From assembly GCF_029962835.1 (NCBI RefSeq), contig NC_080577.1, positions 7,230,501 to 7,294,500 of the forward strand: 64,000 bases of DNA, written 5' to 3'. Shown in pieces: positions 1 through 10,900 of this stretch (the first letter of the stretch is position 1; every line of letters begins with the position of its first letter). The translations under genes and the position numbers were made by a program. This DNA comes from Magnolia sinica (lineage: Eukaryota; Streptophyta; Magnoliopsida; Magnoliales; Magnoliaceae). The notes beneath the pieces were generated by a model that searched no databases, was not told the origin of the DNA, and worked only from the letters and a program-made list of their open reading frames with translations.

Positions 1-359
1 GAACATGTGGGATATATCTCACTACTTCTACGTTTCGTATCGCACAGGTGGGATACAAGAAATATCGTGGGATATATCGGCCGATATCCTCAATATTTAA
101 AACACTGCACAAGATCAGTTTGCAACTCACAGCAGAACTAGAAAGAGGTAACTCCGAAACAACCAGCTTAAACTTTTTTTCCTAAGATAACAAGAACCAT
201 CTTAACAAAGCAAGGAACGGTTCAGATTGTATTTGAGATTTCATACAGTAGTAGCATCCATACCAAACTTTCCATTTGAATAACAAACTTCATCAAAGAA
301 TCTAATGCATTTGCCTTTTCTTTTCTTTAGTTTTGAAGAAATCTTAAGGCTATCTAACT

Positions 360-457
360 CTTTTTTTTAACACACATGCACCACAATGGGTACTCGAACC
401 CACGAACTTTGTGTTGAAACTCTTGTGAGTCTACCACTAAGCCATGAGCAAGGACCG
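360..457 (-). mobile_element. tRNA-derived SINE with 14-bp target duplication
   Basis: On the minus strand this reads as a tRNA-like head with an A-box-like segment (ATGGCTTAGTGGTAGACTC), a B-box-like segment (GGGTTCGAGTACCC) and a 3' A-rich end (the T run at 361-368). The 14-mer AAGGCTATCTAACT flanks it perfectly at 346-359 and 458-471. A sister copy lies at 54525-54655. It sits inside the last visible intron of the oxidoreductase gene, in the same orientation as the gene. Confidence 0.85.
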
Positions 458-2270
458 AAGGCTATCTAACTTCGTGCACATAGAAATCAATAATTACAAA
501 GAGGCGAGTTGATGCAAGACATGAAATTCAAATATGATATGCAAGATTTTCAGACTTTGGATCACACTAGTTCAGAAACAATTACACAAAATTTCATTTC
601 CCACACAAAAGTTCAAGCACTCAATCAAGGGGAATCTATGCAGGCCCAAGCCTACACAAGCTAGGCTGGATCAATCAAAGTTATCAACCAAACAGTAGTC
701 AAAAGAGAGTAAATTTATCCACACGTGCATAGAAATATTTCTCCAATCCAAAGGATTCACAGGTTTCAATTCGAGGAACTCTTGGGTTAGGAAAAGGGGC
801 AAATAAATTGGAACTTAATGCAATCTAGGGTTAGGGTTAGTGAAAGTAAGTAAGAGAGGAATGAAAGAGAGGAAAGATGGGATCCGACGATGGTCCACGC
901 GTGTGGACAACGGGCCAGACGTGATGCACATGCGCAGGGGCCTAACTGCACGTGCGTAGGGGCCACGAACCTGGAAAGCGACTCCTTGAGTCGAACCCGG
1001 AAAGCGACTCCTTGAGTCCGGTTGGCCAAGGGTGGAATCCAAAACCCCAAATTTCAGCTTGATCTGATGCACAGTCTGTGCGTGGTGCTCCGCCGAAATT
1101 TTAGCCCTCCTGCACGGTCAGATTCTGAAAATCTGCTGTAAAGAGAAAAACGGCTGCAATTGAGGATGGATTTGAAGCGTAGATGACTGTAGGAGAAGAG
1201 AAATATCAATGGTAGAAGGTGGGGGCGAATCGAGACGAGTGTGGCTTCGCACCATGATAGTCAGCCCTTCGAGGAAGGGAGGGTTTCACACCCAATTAGA
1301 TTTCCACAACTCAGAAACTCAGATAAACAAGAGAAAAAAATGCAAAAATTTTATTAATCTTCAATGAGAAAAAACTCTATAAGGGGTGCCTATTTATAAG
1401 AAAACCCTATACCCCAGAACTCGCACCATGTGCACAACCTATTACTTGGAGACGAAGTAATAAAAAATAATAATTAATCAAAGCAATCTAAATCATCCAT
1501 GATATTCCTAATAACAATAATAAGCAACACCCAAAGTACTAGATTAATTAGAATAGTGGGCCACGATCATGAGAACCTATGGTGGGATTCACATGACTAT
1601 CGGGTCCACTCCAACGAACCAAAACGCAGTCCTCTAACTAGAAGGCCCTTCTTAGACGTCGTCATCGATCCAGATCGATGGTGGGGCCCTCCTCCTTGCG
1701 TATATGCGTAGGGGGGGCGTGCGTGTGCGCGTGATGTCCCCATCACGAGTACTTTGCAAATTGTCTGAGACACCCCTCCAAAAGCGCCTAACAGAAGTGT
1801 CCCATACGTGCCAAAGTAGCACATACAAGATCTGGGCAGTTCATCACGCTGGCTTCACAGTGAACATGCTCTGGTCTACAATTAGGCAAACTCCACTTGC
1901 AGGTGGTCAGCACATGTATGAATAAATGGACAGTAGAAGAGGTAACTAACGGTTCACATTCAACAGATATTTGCAGCCCACCTAGTAAGTGGACCTGCCT
2001 GATTTTGGAGGGCATATTCACAGCGGGGCCCACCTGAGAAACAGCTTGGATCTTATACACATGCTACTTTGGCAGGTATCATGTGCTTGTGCTTTGTGCT
2101 TGCAAGTATCAATCTATTTTATCTGCACAATAAAGTTGGCATGGGATGAATGTCCAGCTGTCCCCCCAAATATCTAACAGATAACGAGATAGTCGGTAAG
2201 TAGTTTCTTTTCAGGAATATATTCAACTCGATGGATCCTTCGCAGAAATGATCAGAGCATCCTACATGAC

Positions 2271-2965
2271 GCTGAAATGAGGATGTTGATATGGATGAGT
2301 GGCAAGACAACAAAGGATAGAATTAGAAATGAATACTTTCGATGGAACCTAGGAGTAGCACCAATAGATAATAAGATGGGGAAAGTAGACTTAGATGGTT
2401 TGGCCATGTGTAACTGAGACCAAGATCTTTATCATTAGGAGCAAGGTATTCTGTAACAGTAACGGTGGCCGTAATGGCCACCACTGTTACCTTTACAATA
2501 CGGGTTGTAGCGGTTGTTACAGCCCCCGTAATAGCCTTTATGGTCTTTTTTTTAATTGAAAAAAATAAAAATAAAAAAAAACCCACCGAAGAACCTATAT
2601 CGGCCCCGTAATGGACCGTTACAGCCTTTAGGGGGGGCATAATGGGCCGTTACGGGGCTTGCAATAGCCTTTACGGGTCATTTTTTTCCGCAACGGTTGT
2701 TACGATCTTTACAACCCCATAACGTGTAACAGTTGCCACTGTTACCTTTATGTAACGGCCTTTACAGCATACCAAGGTTAGGAGTTGGTTCAAGTTGAAA
2801 GCTCTAAAAGGGCAAGGAGAAAGCCCAAAAGGATGTGGATGGAGGCAGTAAAAAAGACCTAAGGACCCATGGTCTAACTAAGGATGTGGTCCATGATGGT
2901 GTGGAATGATGTAATAATATTCATGTAGCTAACCCCAAATAGTTGAGAGAAGACGTGGATGATGA
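2271..2965 (+). mobile_element. RTE-type LINE 3' fragment (decayed), interrupted by a MITE
   Basis: Translation from 2271 gives AEMRMLIWMSGKTTKDRIRN, a stretch near the C-terminus of plant RTE-clade reverse transcriptase ORFs, then RLRWFGHV after a frameshift near 2390. The C-terminal motif (K-R-M-W-M-E-A-V-K-K) resumes at about 2815 and the 3' tail GATGATGATAATGA ends it near 2972. Bases 2442-2776 are a later MITE. The copy is 5'-truncated, frameshifted and lies antisense to the host gene. Confidence 0.75.
2442..2776. mobile_element. GTAACGG-type MITE (hAT-like) nested in an RTE LINE
   Basis: The left end reads CAAGGTATTCTGTAACAG and the right end, reversed, CTTGGTATGCTGTAAAGG. Flanking octamers are ATTAGGAG (2434-2441) and GTTAGGAG (2777-2784), 7 of 8 identical, and removing the element restores the LINE reading. 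The interior is built of inverted GTAACGG / CCGTTAC units around an A-rich core. No ORF is present. Sister copies lie at 41476-41863 and 42269-42483, with fragments near 47095 and 52040. Confidence 0.75.
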
Positions 2966-4323
2966 TAATGAACCACCAATTGAATGGTTAGGATTGGTTT
3001 ATTAAGGTGATTTTAGAGATACAGTCCATCCATAATATGCCCAACAATTCTGATAGTTGGAATAGGCATATCAGGGCCACACATAAGGAGGGTGAGTCAC
3101 CATTTTAAAATTGGTGGTTAATTATCGTTAGGAGTGCAGCCCATTGAACTCAAAGTTTGCTCACTAGTGCTACTCTCACAGAGTGTGATGGTTAATATAA
3201 AGGCATTTACAAGTTGCACACATAACACAAAATCGACTCAAACCATCCAAATTGTGATTCTTAGTTGGGAGGATCATATATGAAAATTTTACATTGATTT
3301 GAGGAATTTAGTGGAGGTTGAAATGAAAAACAACCAACAGTTCGGTATTCATCAAGCAAGAGTCCACAAATCTGTGGTTAAATTGTTTAACCAATCTGAT
3401 TTTGGGATGATCATGAACTATCTACAATGTGCCCTGCAATTTGGACGGTTCAAATTCAATTATTTAATGTTGCATGTGCAATTTTGAGTTCTTGTGCGTC
3501 ACGTGGCATATGCCATGGCGGGAGTAGCAAATAACTCCCATCCAAAAAAGTTGTTTTGAAAAGGGAAAAATGGCGTTTCCCTCTGTTCTGTGCGCTGACG
3601 GGGTTTTAAGCGTAAAAAGGCGCTTTCATAAATGTTGTTTTCAAAAGAGTGCACCCATATGCAATGGGAGCAGATTTTCGGACATTTTAGGCGTCTACCA
3701 AACACCATCTTAATCTACTAAAACATTGTAAAAGAAGTGATTCATTTCATAAAATCAGCTAAGAAGACACATCTTGAGGCAGTATATAATACTCATGGGC
3801 CACAATGTCTACCCTCATGACAACTCGATGATAAAATTAAGACACTGATTTGGTGGAGAAGCCAAAGGAAGAGGCCCCATCAGGATAGCAGAGAAGACCA
3901 GAAATAAGTTGCTGACCATAGAAATCATAGAACAGAAAATATACATTTCCCCAAGTAATCAAAACAGTTAAAGAACTCACAAAAGGTAGATTTCTTAATT
4001 CCAATATTTGAAAAATCCTTTTTGAAATCAGTGTACATTGACTTAATTTTGGAAATGAGCACATTCTAGAATGACCAAGGACACCTTATGAAAATCCAGG
4101 AAAACTAATCAGGTATGTATTAACCCAGGTTTTAGGATCATAACCGGGGGAATGAATATCCAATGCATGCAGATTTTTATTTTTTTTTAGGACAAGGATA
4201 ACGCATGCAGGATTTGGGGCTAATAAACATTTTCATATGGAGCTGGAAATCAGACTCATTGTACGGAGGAAATATCCATTACGAATATGATATACTCAGA
4301 TAACAATGATGTGTTCTCCATAC

Positions 4324-7300
4324 CTATTCCATGGGAATAACGATACAGAATTTGTTTCTTCAATAAAACGGCTGTAGCAGCAGGGAGCCCAATTGCTAAT
4401 CCATACCTATCAGCCAGGGATGCCGCCTCTCCCTACAACGGATATAAAACAAACCTTACAATGTTTGGAAGGCAGAATTCCAAAACTAAGCACTGGTAAT
4501 TGCCTACTAGCTCATGAATTCAAAAGGTTCCTGTCTAGTACCTGTAGGGTCATGTAGTGCCCACCTCTCTTTAGAAGGTTGATGCCTATTCTTTCTGTTT
4601 CTGGCCCACCTATGGTGTCTAAAACAGCATCAAACTGCCCTTTGATTGCTAATTCAATATCCTGGAAATCATAATACATGCATGTTAATTACAAGATGAT
4701 TTACTTTAGATGTCATATAATGTGTATTAAGAAGCTTGACCTGTACAGATGATAAATGCTAGCCTTAGGGCCTGTTTGGGGACCACTTAAAAATGAGATC
4801 ATGATTACCTTTCAAAAAAATTTAAAAAAATAAAATAAAATAAAGATATCATGATTGTTGGTTATCAAGATTATTTTTAACCCTTACCAAAAAGATATAT
4901 GACCTCTGATACATAATTATGATTACCCAAAATGAGATGAACTTATCTTTAAGTGGCTCCCAAACAGACCCCTTTTTTTAATGACAATAGGGAGTCCCCA
5001 CCCCCATTTTAAGGCAAGACTAATCCCTGTAGATGCACGCAATCACCCACAAATAATGTGCATCGGGTAATCCTGGGATGGGGAATAGAAATCGCATCTA
5101 CGGGGAGCAAACCCATGACGCTAACCATTTGCCCAAACCCCATGCGGGTCCCTTATATTATTATATGTACAAGAATTTATTTATTTTTTAAGTGCAAAAG
5201 AAATTTTGCAAGAATGGCTTGACCCCAAGGGGTTCATGGACCAAGGGTTCCAGCTTGTGGAAATTTTGCAAGATTTTTGTGTAAAAGATTCCAGCCTGTG
5301 GAAAGCTGTTCCGCTGCCAAGTATGGTCTGGCCCCGAGGGGTTGGTGGACCAAGGGTTCCTCTCTATACCGCTCTTCTGCCCTTGGAAGGAGGTTGCCCT
5401 TGTGGTTGTTAAGGTCTTCCAAAGCTTGGGTTTTTCCGTGGGTAACAAAGAGAGAACTAGGTTCTAGGAGGATCCTTGGTGTGGCGATTCCCCCCTCAAA
5501 TTCTCCCTTCTGTCCCTGGCAAATATCTGCCCTACTTCAAACATCTCTATTGCTGAATGTTTCTCGGGTCTTGGTTCTAGTGGGTTTGGATTACCCTGTT
5601 TAGGAGGAACTTGTTGGACTCTGAAATAGAGGACTTATCTATTATTTCCCATTCATAGGGTTTCGTGCTAGACCCTGGGGCTGAGGACACGCTGCATTGG
5701 AGTCACAACAGGTTGGGAGCTTTTTTCAATGTGATTCTGTCGACTCCTGAGTCTTCTGCTTCTCCCTGACATACTGGACCAGTCCGGTCGTATGGAGCCC
5801 CTCCAAAGATGGCGGCATTCACCTGGGTGGCGGTGAGGAACCGTGTGCTTACAATAAATAATCTTCGTGAAAGAGGTCTTATTCTCACCAATGTGTGCCT
5901 GCTTTGCCTTGTTGACACTAAGTCTGTTGACCACTTATTCCTTCACTGCCCTTTCACCTCGGCTATTTTGAATGGTATTCTATCCCAAGCAGAGGTCTCA
6001 TGGGTGGTGCCCTATACTACCAAAGGCCATTTCATTCCTGGCATATAGGAGGTGGGGGAAAGCTCGGAAAAGAAAAGATGATGGCTTGCTCTGCTTGCTG
6101 CTCTTTGGACCATTTGGGTTGAAAGAAACAATCGTTGTTTCTACAATAAGAGTGGCTCATCCTCTGGGGTTCTTTGTACTGCATTTCAGAATCTCAAGGT
6201 GTACATACCTTGAGGTCTCTATGGGGTGGGGTGACTAAAGCCACTTTTTGTTCCTAAGCTTTGATCTGTTTTTCTTCTTGTTTTCTTTCTCTTATTTTTG
6301 CTTTGTCCTTTGTTCCTGTTGTTTTCCTTTTTTCGGCTCCGGGCTAATACAGTTCTTCATCTTTCCAAAAATAAAATAAAATTGCAAGAACATCATTGAT
6401 ATGTTATGAGGGTATGAATGATCAGTTTTCGTAGTGTAAACTGCTAAAGTTGCTTCCTTACTCAGAATGTCGAGTTATTAGCTACAAAGGAACTGGACAA
6501 GATAAAATAATAAAGACAATTTTTCACAATTCCATCACCTCTGCAGTATAGTCAATGGCCTGCTCGGCACCAACTGCTAAAACTCGATCAATACTTTGAC
6601 TTCCACACGTAGTTGACACATGGCACCCTGCAGCAACTGAAAGCTGAATTGCAGACAGTCCAACTGCTCCTCCTCCACCCAACACCAACAGCCTTTGTCT
6701 AGGGAGATGATACAAAAATATCGTAATGATGGGGAATACACAAAAAAGGTCCATAAGATATAAGAACTACATGCTATTGAAGAGTGAATCCATTTAATAA
6801 GTGAACTGATACAGAGTAATCTATGGAAATCGAGATGGTACATATTGTGATAAGAAGACAGCTAAATAGAACTTTGGACATATTCCAGATACTTCTATAG
6901 CAAGCTCATTACAAGAAGTTAATGCATGAACTCATGTACCGACGAGTGGGGTGGCTTGTGGGATGTAGGGGCACACTTGAGGTGGGGGCTCATGTGAGGC
7001 GGATGACTCGTGTGAGGCGGGGCCCACCCATGTGAGGTGGGGGGCTCGTGTGAGGCAAAACCCATGTGATGTAGGGCCCACAAGGGGAGTTCGGCCAAGG
7101 ACATAACGCATGGGAAGTGGGGCCTGGGCCATGAGATAAAGGGATTGATTTGCCATGCTCTATCAGTTCGAGCTTTTAGAGTGAATGGTTGGTTGTCTTG
7201 TATGAAAGTGGAATTAGAGTGGGAAGTCTCATGTTTGAGACTCCTCACCAAGGGTGATTAATGCAAGGAAGTGATGTGGGGCCCACAAGGGGGGTTCGGC

Positions 7301-7881
7301 CGAGGACCTAACCCATGAGATATGGGGCCTGGGCTATGAGATGAAGGGATTGATTTGCCACGCTCTATCAGTTCAAGCTTTTAGAACAAGTGGTTAGTTG
7401 TCCTGCATTAGAAGTTGTGTCAAGTGAAAATGGCAATTCTCGTCACATTCCTAACAAAATGGCTTAAGAGCATCCAGCTTACCATGAGACCCAAAGGATG
7501 TGTGCTTTGAAGGGAAATTAAAGGAGAATGAAGTTGATCTATATTTTTTGGATGGAAATAAATGAGAAAGAAGTTGAATTTGTATTTTTTGAGTTACTGC
7601 CCAGCCACAGTGGATGAGAAAATTAGAGAAGAAACAAGCCCCATGTGCACTTAGGAGGGTTTTCTTGAACTTTACGGGGCCATCATGTCAATCTGTAACC
7701 CATAACGAAGTGGGTCCCCAGCAGGGAGAAGCCCTCCCTAGGACTCTATTCGGTGCCAAAGAGGAAGCCACAAGGTTGCTAGAAGGACATGGGTTTTGTG
7801 TCTAGCCTCTAATGGTTACCCGCTCACTAGAGAAGAAACAAGAATTTTTTCTCTCTTTTTTTCTTTTTTCCTTTTCTTTTC

Positions 7882-7929
<48 letters not shown>

Positions 7930-10900
7930 AAGGAGAAACAAGAATTCCAAAACTAAGAAATTTAAAAAGAAAAGAAACAAAGAAAGAAAAGAACGCATAG
8001 GGGCTAGTCCATTAGCAGTTGTGCTTTCTGGTTTCCAGCTCCAACAAATGAGAAACGGACCGTATGCATGCGGTGTTTATAGAAGACAATCTCAAGTGTT
8101 TCGTCAATTCGAGTTTCTTTGTTTGTGAAAAGCTACATGGGCTATGGAATAAGCGTTTCTTATGGCTCACAGATAATTGAATGTCATTTGTGCTGCAAAT
8201 GCATATAGAGGAAAATAAAAAAATGTGTGGTGGTATTTCCAGTGCAAACCGTTAACGTCTGATTGACGTGCAACTTAGCAATCTTGAGCTGAAACGAAGG
8301 TGAGTAGATGATTGAAGTGCAAGAATCATAGAATCAACTAAACAAATTCCAGCCGGAACTTTTACATTTTATCTTTGTGTGAACATGTAGTACTACTGGA
8401 GATGAAAGCACTTGGCTGAATGAATAAAAAGCAGTGTCCAAAATATCAAAATGTGACACTATCACAAATATACCATGACACAGAAGAAGCATCAAATGTT
8501 AAATATATGTATCAATATTTGACATTCATTTTTCGCCATTCTATCACTACTTTATGATCTTTAAGTCTGCATTTGGCTTGCACTCTAAGAAAATTATTCA
8601 TGATTTTTTTTCAGAGTTACTCTTAGTAGAATTTCTAAAAATCATGAAAAGATACTCGTGGGGATGCAAAAGAGCTCTTTCTCTCCAATACAACACAAAG
8701 AGGTCCATTTCTCAATTTTTTGAGATTCTACTAAGAGGAGAAAATCTAAAATCACAATTTATTTTATTTTTTCCTGAAATGGCCAAGAGCCAAATGCACC
8801 CTAAGATCATAGGGTATAATAAATTCCGGAGCCTATTTGGACGCGCAATTGAAATGCACTTGTTGTGGCTTATATAACCAAGACATTGAAGATTCCTAAT
8901 TCGACCCAATGGTAAAGCATACTAAAAATAAAAAACTAAAGACGTATAAATCAACTCAAACTTTAATCACACTTAGATAACCCAAATAAGGACTTGAGAT
9001 AAGTTTGGACCCTTAAAACCCTAAAACGACTAAAATTAGTAAGTTACTAAAAACAGTAAAGTTTGACCTTTGAATGAAAATTTGAACCACAAAACAGCCT
9101 TCTTCATGAAATTGTAGGCGGCCAATCGAATCCCGTCAATTGGTTGGACATAGGGTTAATCGGTAAGTTTCCAATCATATCTTATAACAGAAAATCTGAT
9201 AACTGGTCGCAAAGTTACAACTGCAAACAGAGATTAAGTCACATTTATAATCATACCCTTCAGAGATCCTAGCTGTACCCTTTAGAGCACGCCATGCAGT
9301 CAATGCGGCAAAGGGGATGGCACTTGCCTCCTGCAAGATCACAGAGATGGTATTCAGGATCACCGGAGTATATGCATATGCTATCTAGTGCCAGCATGAT
9401 AAAAGGAATGATTTTTCATCTCTGACTGAGTACTACTAAGAGTGGTTCAGAAATAGAATTGACACCAACCAAGCAAGGTCAGCATGGTGACTCCAAAGAC
9501 TCATATAATATTTGGTCAATTTTATAAATAAATAAATAAATCACAAAAAATATGTGAACAGAAGCTTCGCACAAGAATATGTGCTTTAAAATGGTTATAA
9601 TAATGGTGGCAAGACAGCCTGAAGAGAAGGCCCATACCAAAAGAAAAGGTTTGTACAGTTAATCAGCAATTAAACTTGAATCGAACGACATGTTGTATGA
9701 AAAAGACTCAGAATGGGAAATAATGATATTGACCTTCTTCAGAACAGAAAAAATGAGCACAACCTTGTTCCGAAAAAAAAAAAAACAAAAAAAACAGTGA
9801 GCACAAACCATCAACGTCATGTAATTAACTTCTAAGGCTCAATGGCACAAGACAGCCAAAGAGACTTACCACATGTGTTATTGAAGGTGGTTTTGATGTA
9901 AGCTCATCTTCTGCAAGAATGGCATAGTCAGCGTAAGTACCTCTCACAGCAGTTGGATGCAAAGCACCAAAAACTTCTTGCCCAACACTGAAGGACCGAA
10001 CTGAAGCTCCAATAGCTGCAACTTCACCACTAATATCGCGACCCAAAATCAGTGGCAAAAGTGGTTCAAATATGGAACGTCCATAACCAGATCGCATCTG
10101 AAGATTTTAAAATTTGAAGCATTTAATAAATATTTACTGCATTTTCTGATGCATGCCTACAATGCTTATATCAAGTGTCACAAGAATTATATTTCTTTCA
10201 CTTTTTTCTTTTTCTTTTTGATAAACAACAAAATAATTGCAAAGGCAAAAAATACAGAAAAATTAGAATTCAGTTCACAAAAATATATCAATTTTGCCAC
10301 TAGTGAGCACAATTATACACAAAATCAACTCATAAGCTTAGATTTACATATATCTTGGAGCATTTTTTATTTTTTTTGAAAAGTCACGATATATATATAA
10401 GAAAAGAGATACAAAAAGGGAGCTAGAAGAGATCACCGAGAAAGCAATCACAACTAGACACCAAGAAACAGAAAATCACAATCTTTTAGGCCCACAACAT
10501 ACACCGCCCATTCTATCAACAGAGTCTTGGCCCTACTAGCAATGACCAAATCAGAATTTGAGGAATCCCTGAAGCATCTACCGTTTCTTTCTTCCCACAC
10601 AGCCCACCAAATAGCGATTAATGTCATTCTCCACAAACGCGTCTTGTGCTTGCCCAGATTCACCCCATGCCAAGCCTTGATGAGGAGAGACACCGAATTT
10701 GGGAAGCACCATTGAATATTGAAACGAAGAAGAAATTCAGCCCAAATCCGAGAAATGAAAGGACACAAAAGAAGGAGGTGATCAACGGATTCTTCATTTT
10801 CCATGCAACAGAGGCACACATTGACTAAAGGCATTCCCTTTTTCCTCAGATTATCAACTGTAGGATTTTCTTACTAGCAACCAACCAACCAACCAAAAGA

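Larger units (their letters stand above)
1..4323 (-). other. Probable last intron of the RTN4IP1-like gene
   Basis: The donor after exon 6 is at 4323-4322 and exon 6 ends in phase 1. The next residues in this family normally read like E-Y-W-W-T, and no such exon was found down to base 1. Contents recognised: a SINE at 360-457 and an RTE LINE with a MITE inside it at 2271-2965. The stretch 750-1850 looks like old repeat DNA (runs such as the GTTAGGGTTAG near 830 and a GC-rich patch), but I could not assign a family. The rest shows nothing recognisable. Confidence 0.5.

Noticed and set aside
360-457. A tRNA gene
   Set aside because: A- and B-box-like parts exist, but there is no proper acceptor stem or anticodon arm; poly-A tail and flanking duplications show a SINE.
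826-841. Telomere-like GGGTTAGGGTTAG
   Set aside because: Only two units and not the plant TTTAGGG array; no telomeric context.
3837-4064. A candidate last exon of the oxidoreductase gene
   Set aside because: The translation does not resemble the family C-terminus and no acceptor in the right phase precedes it.
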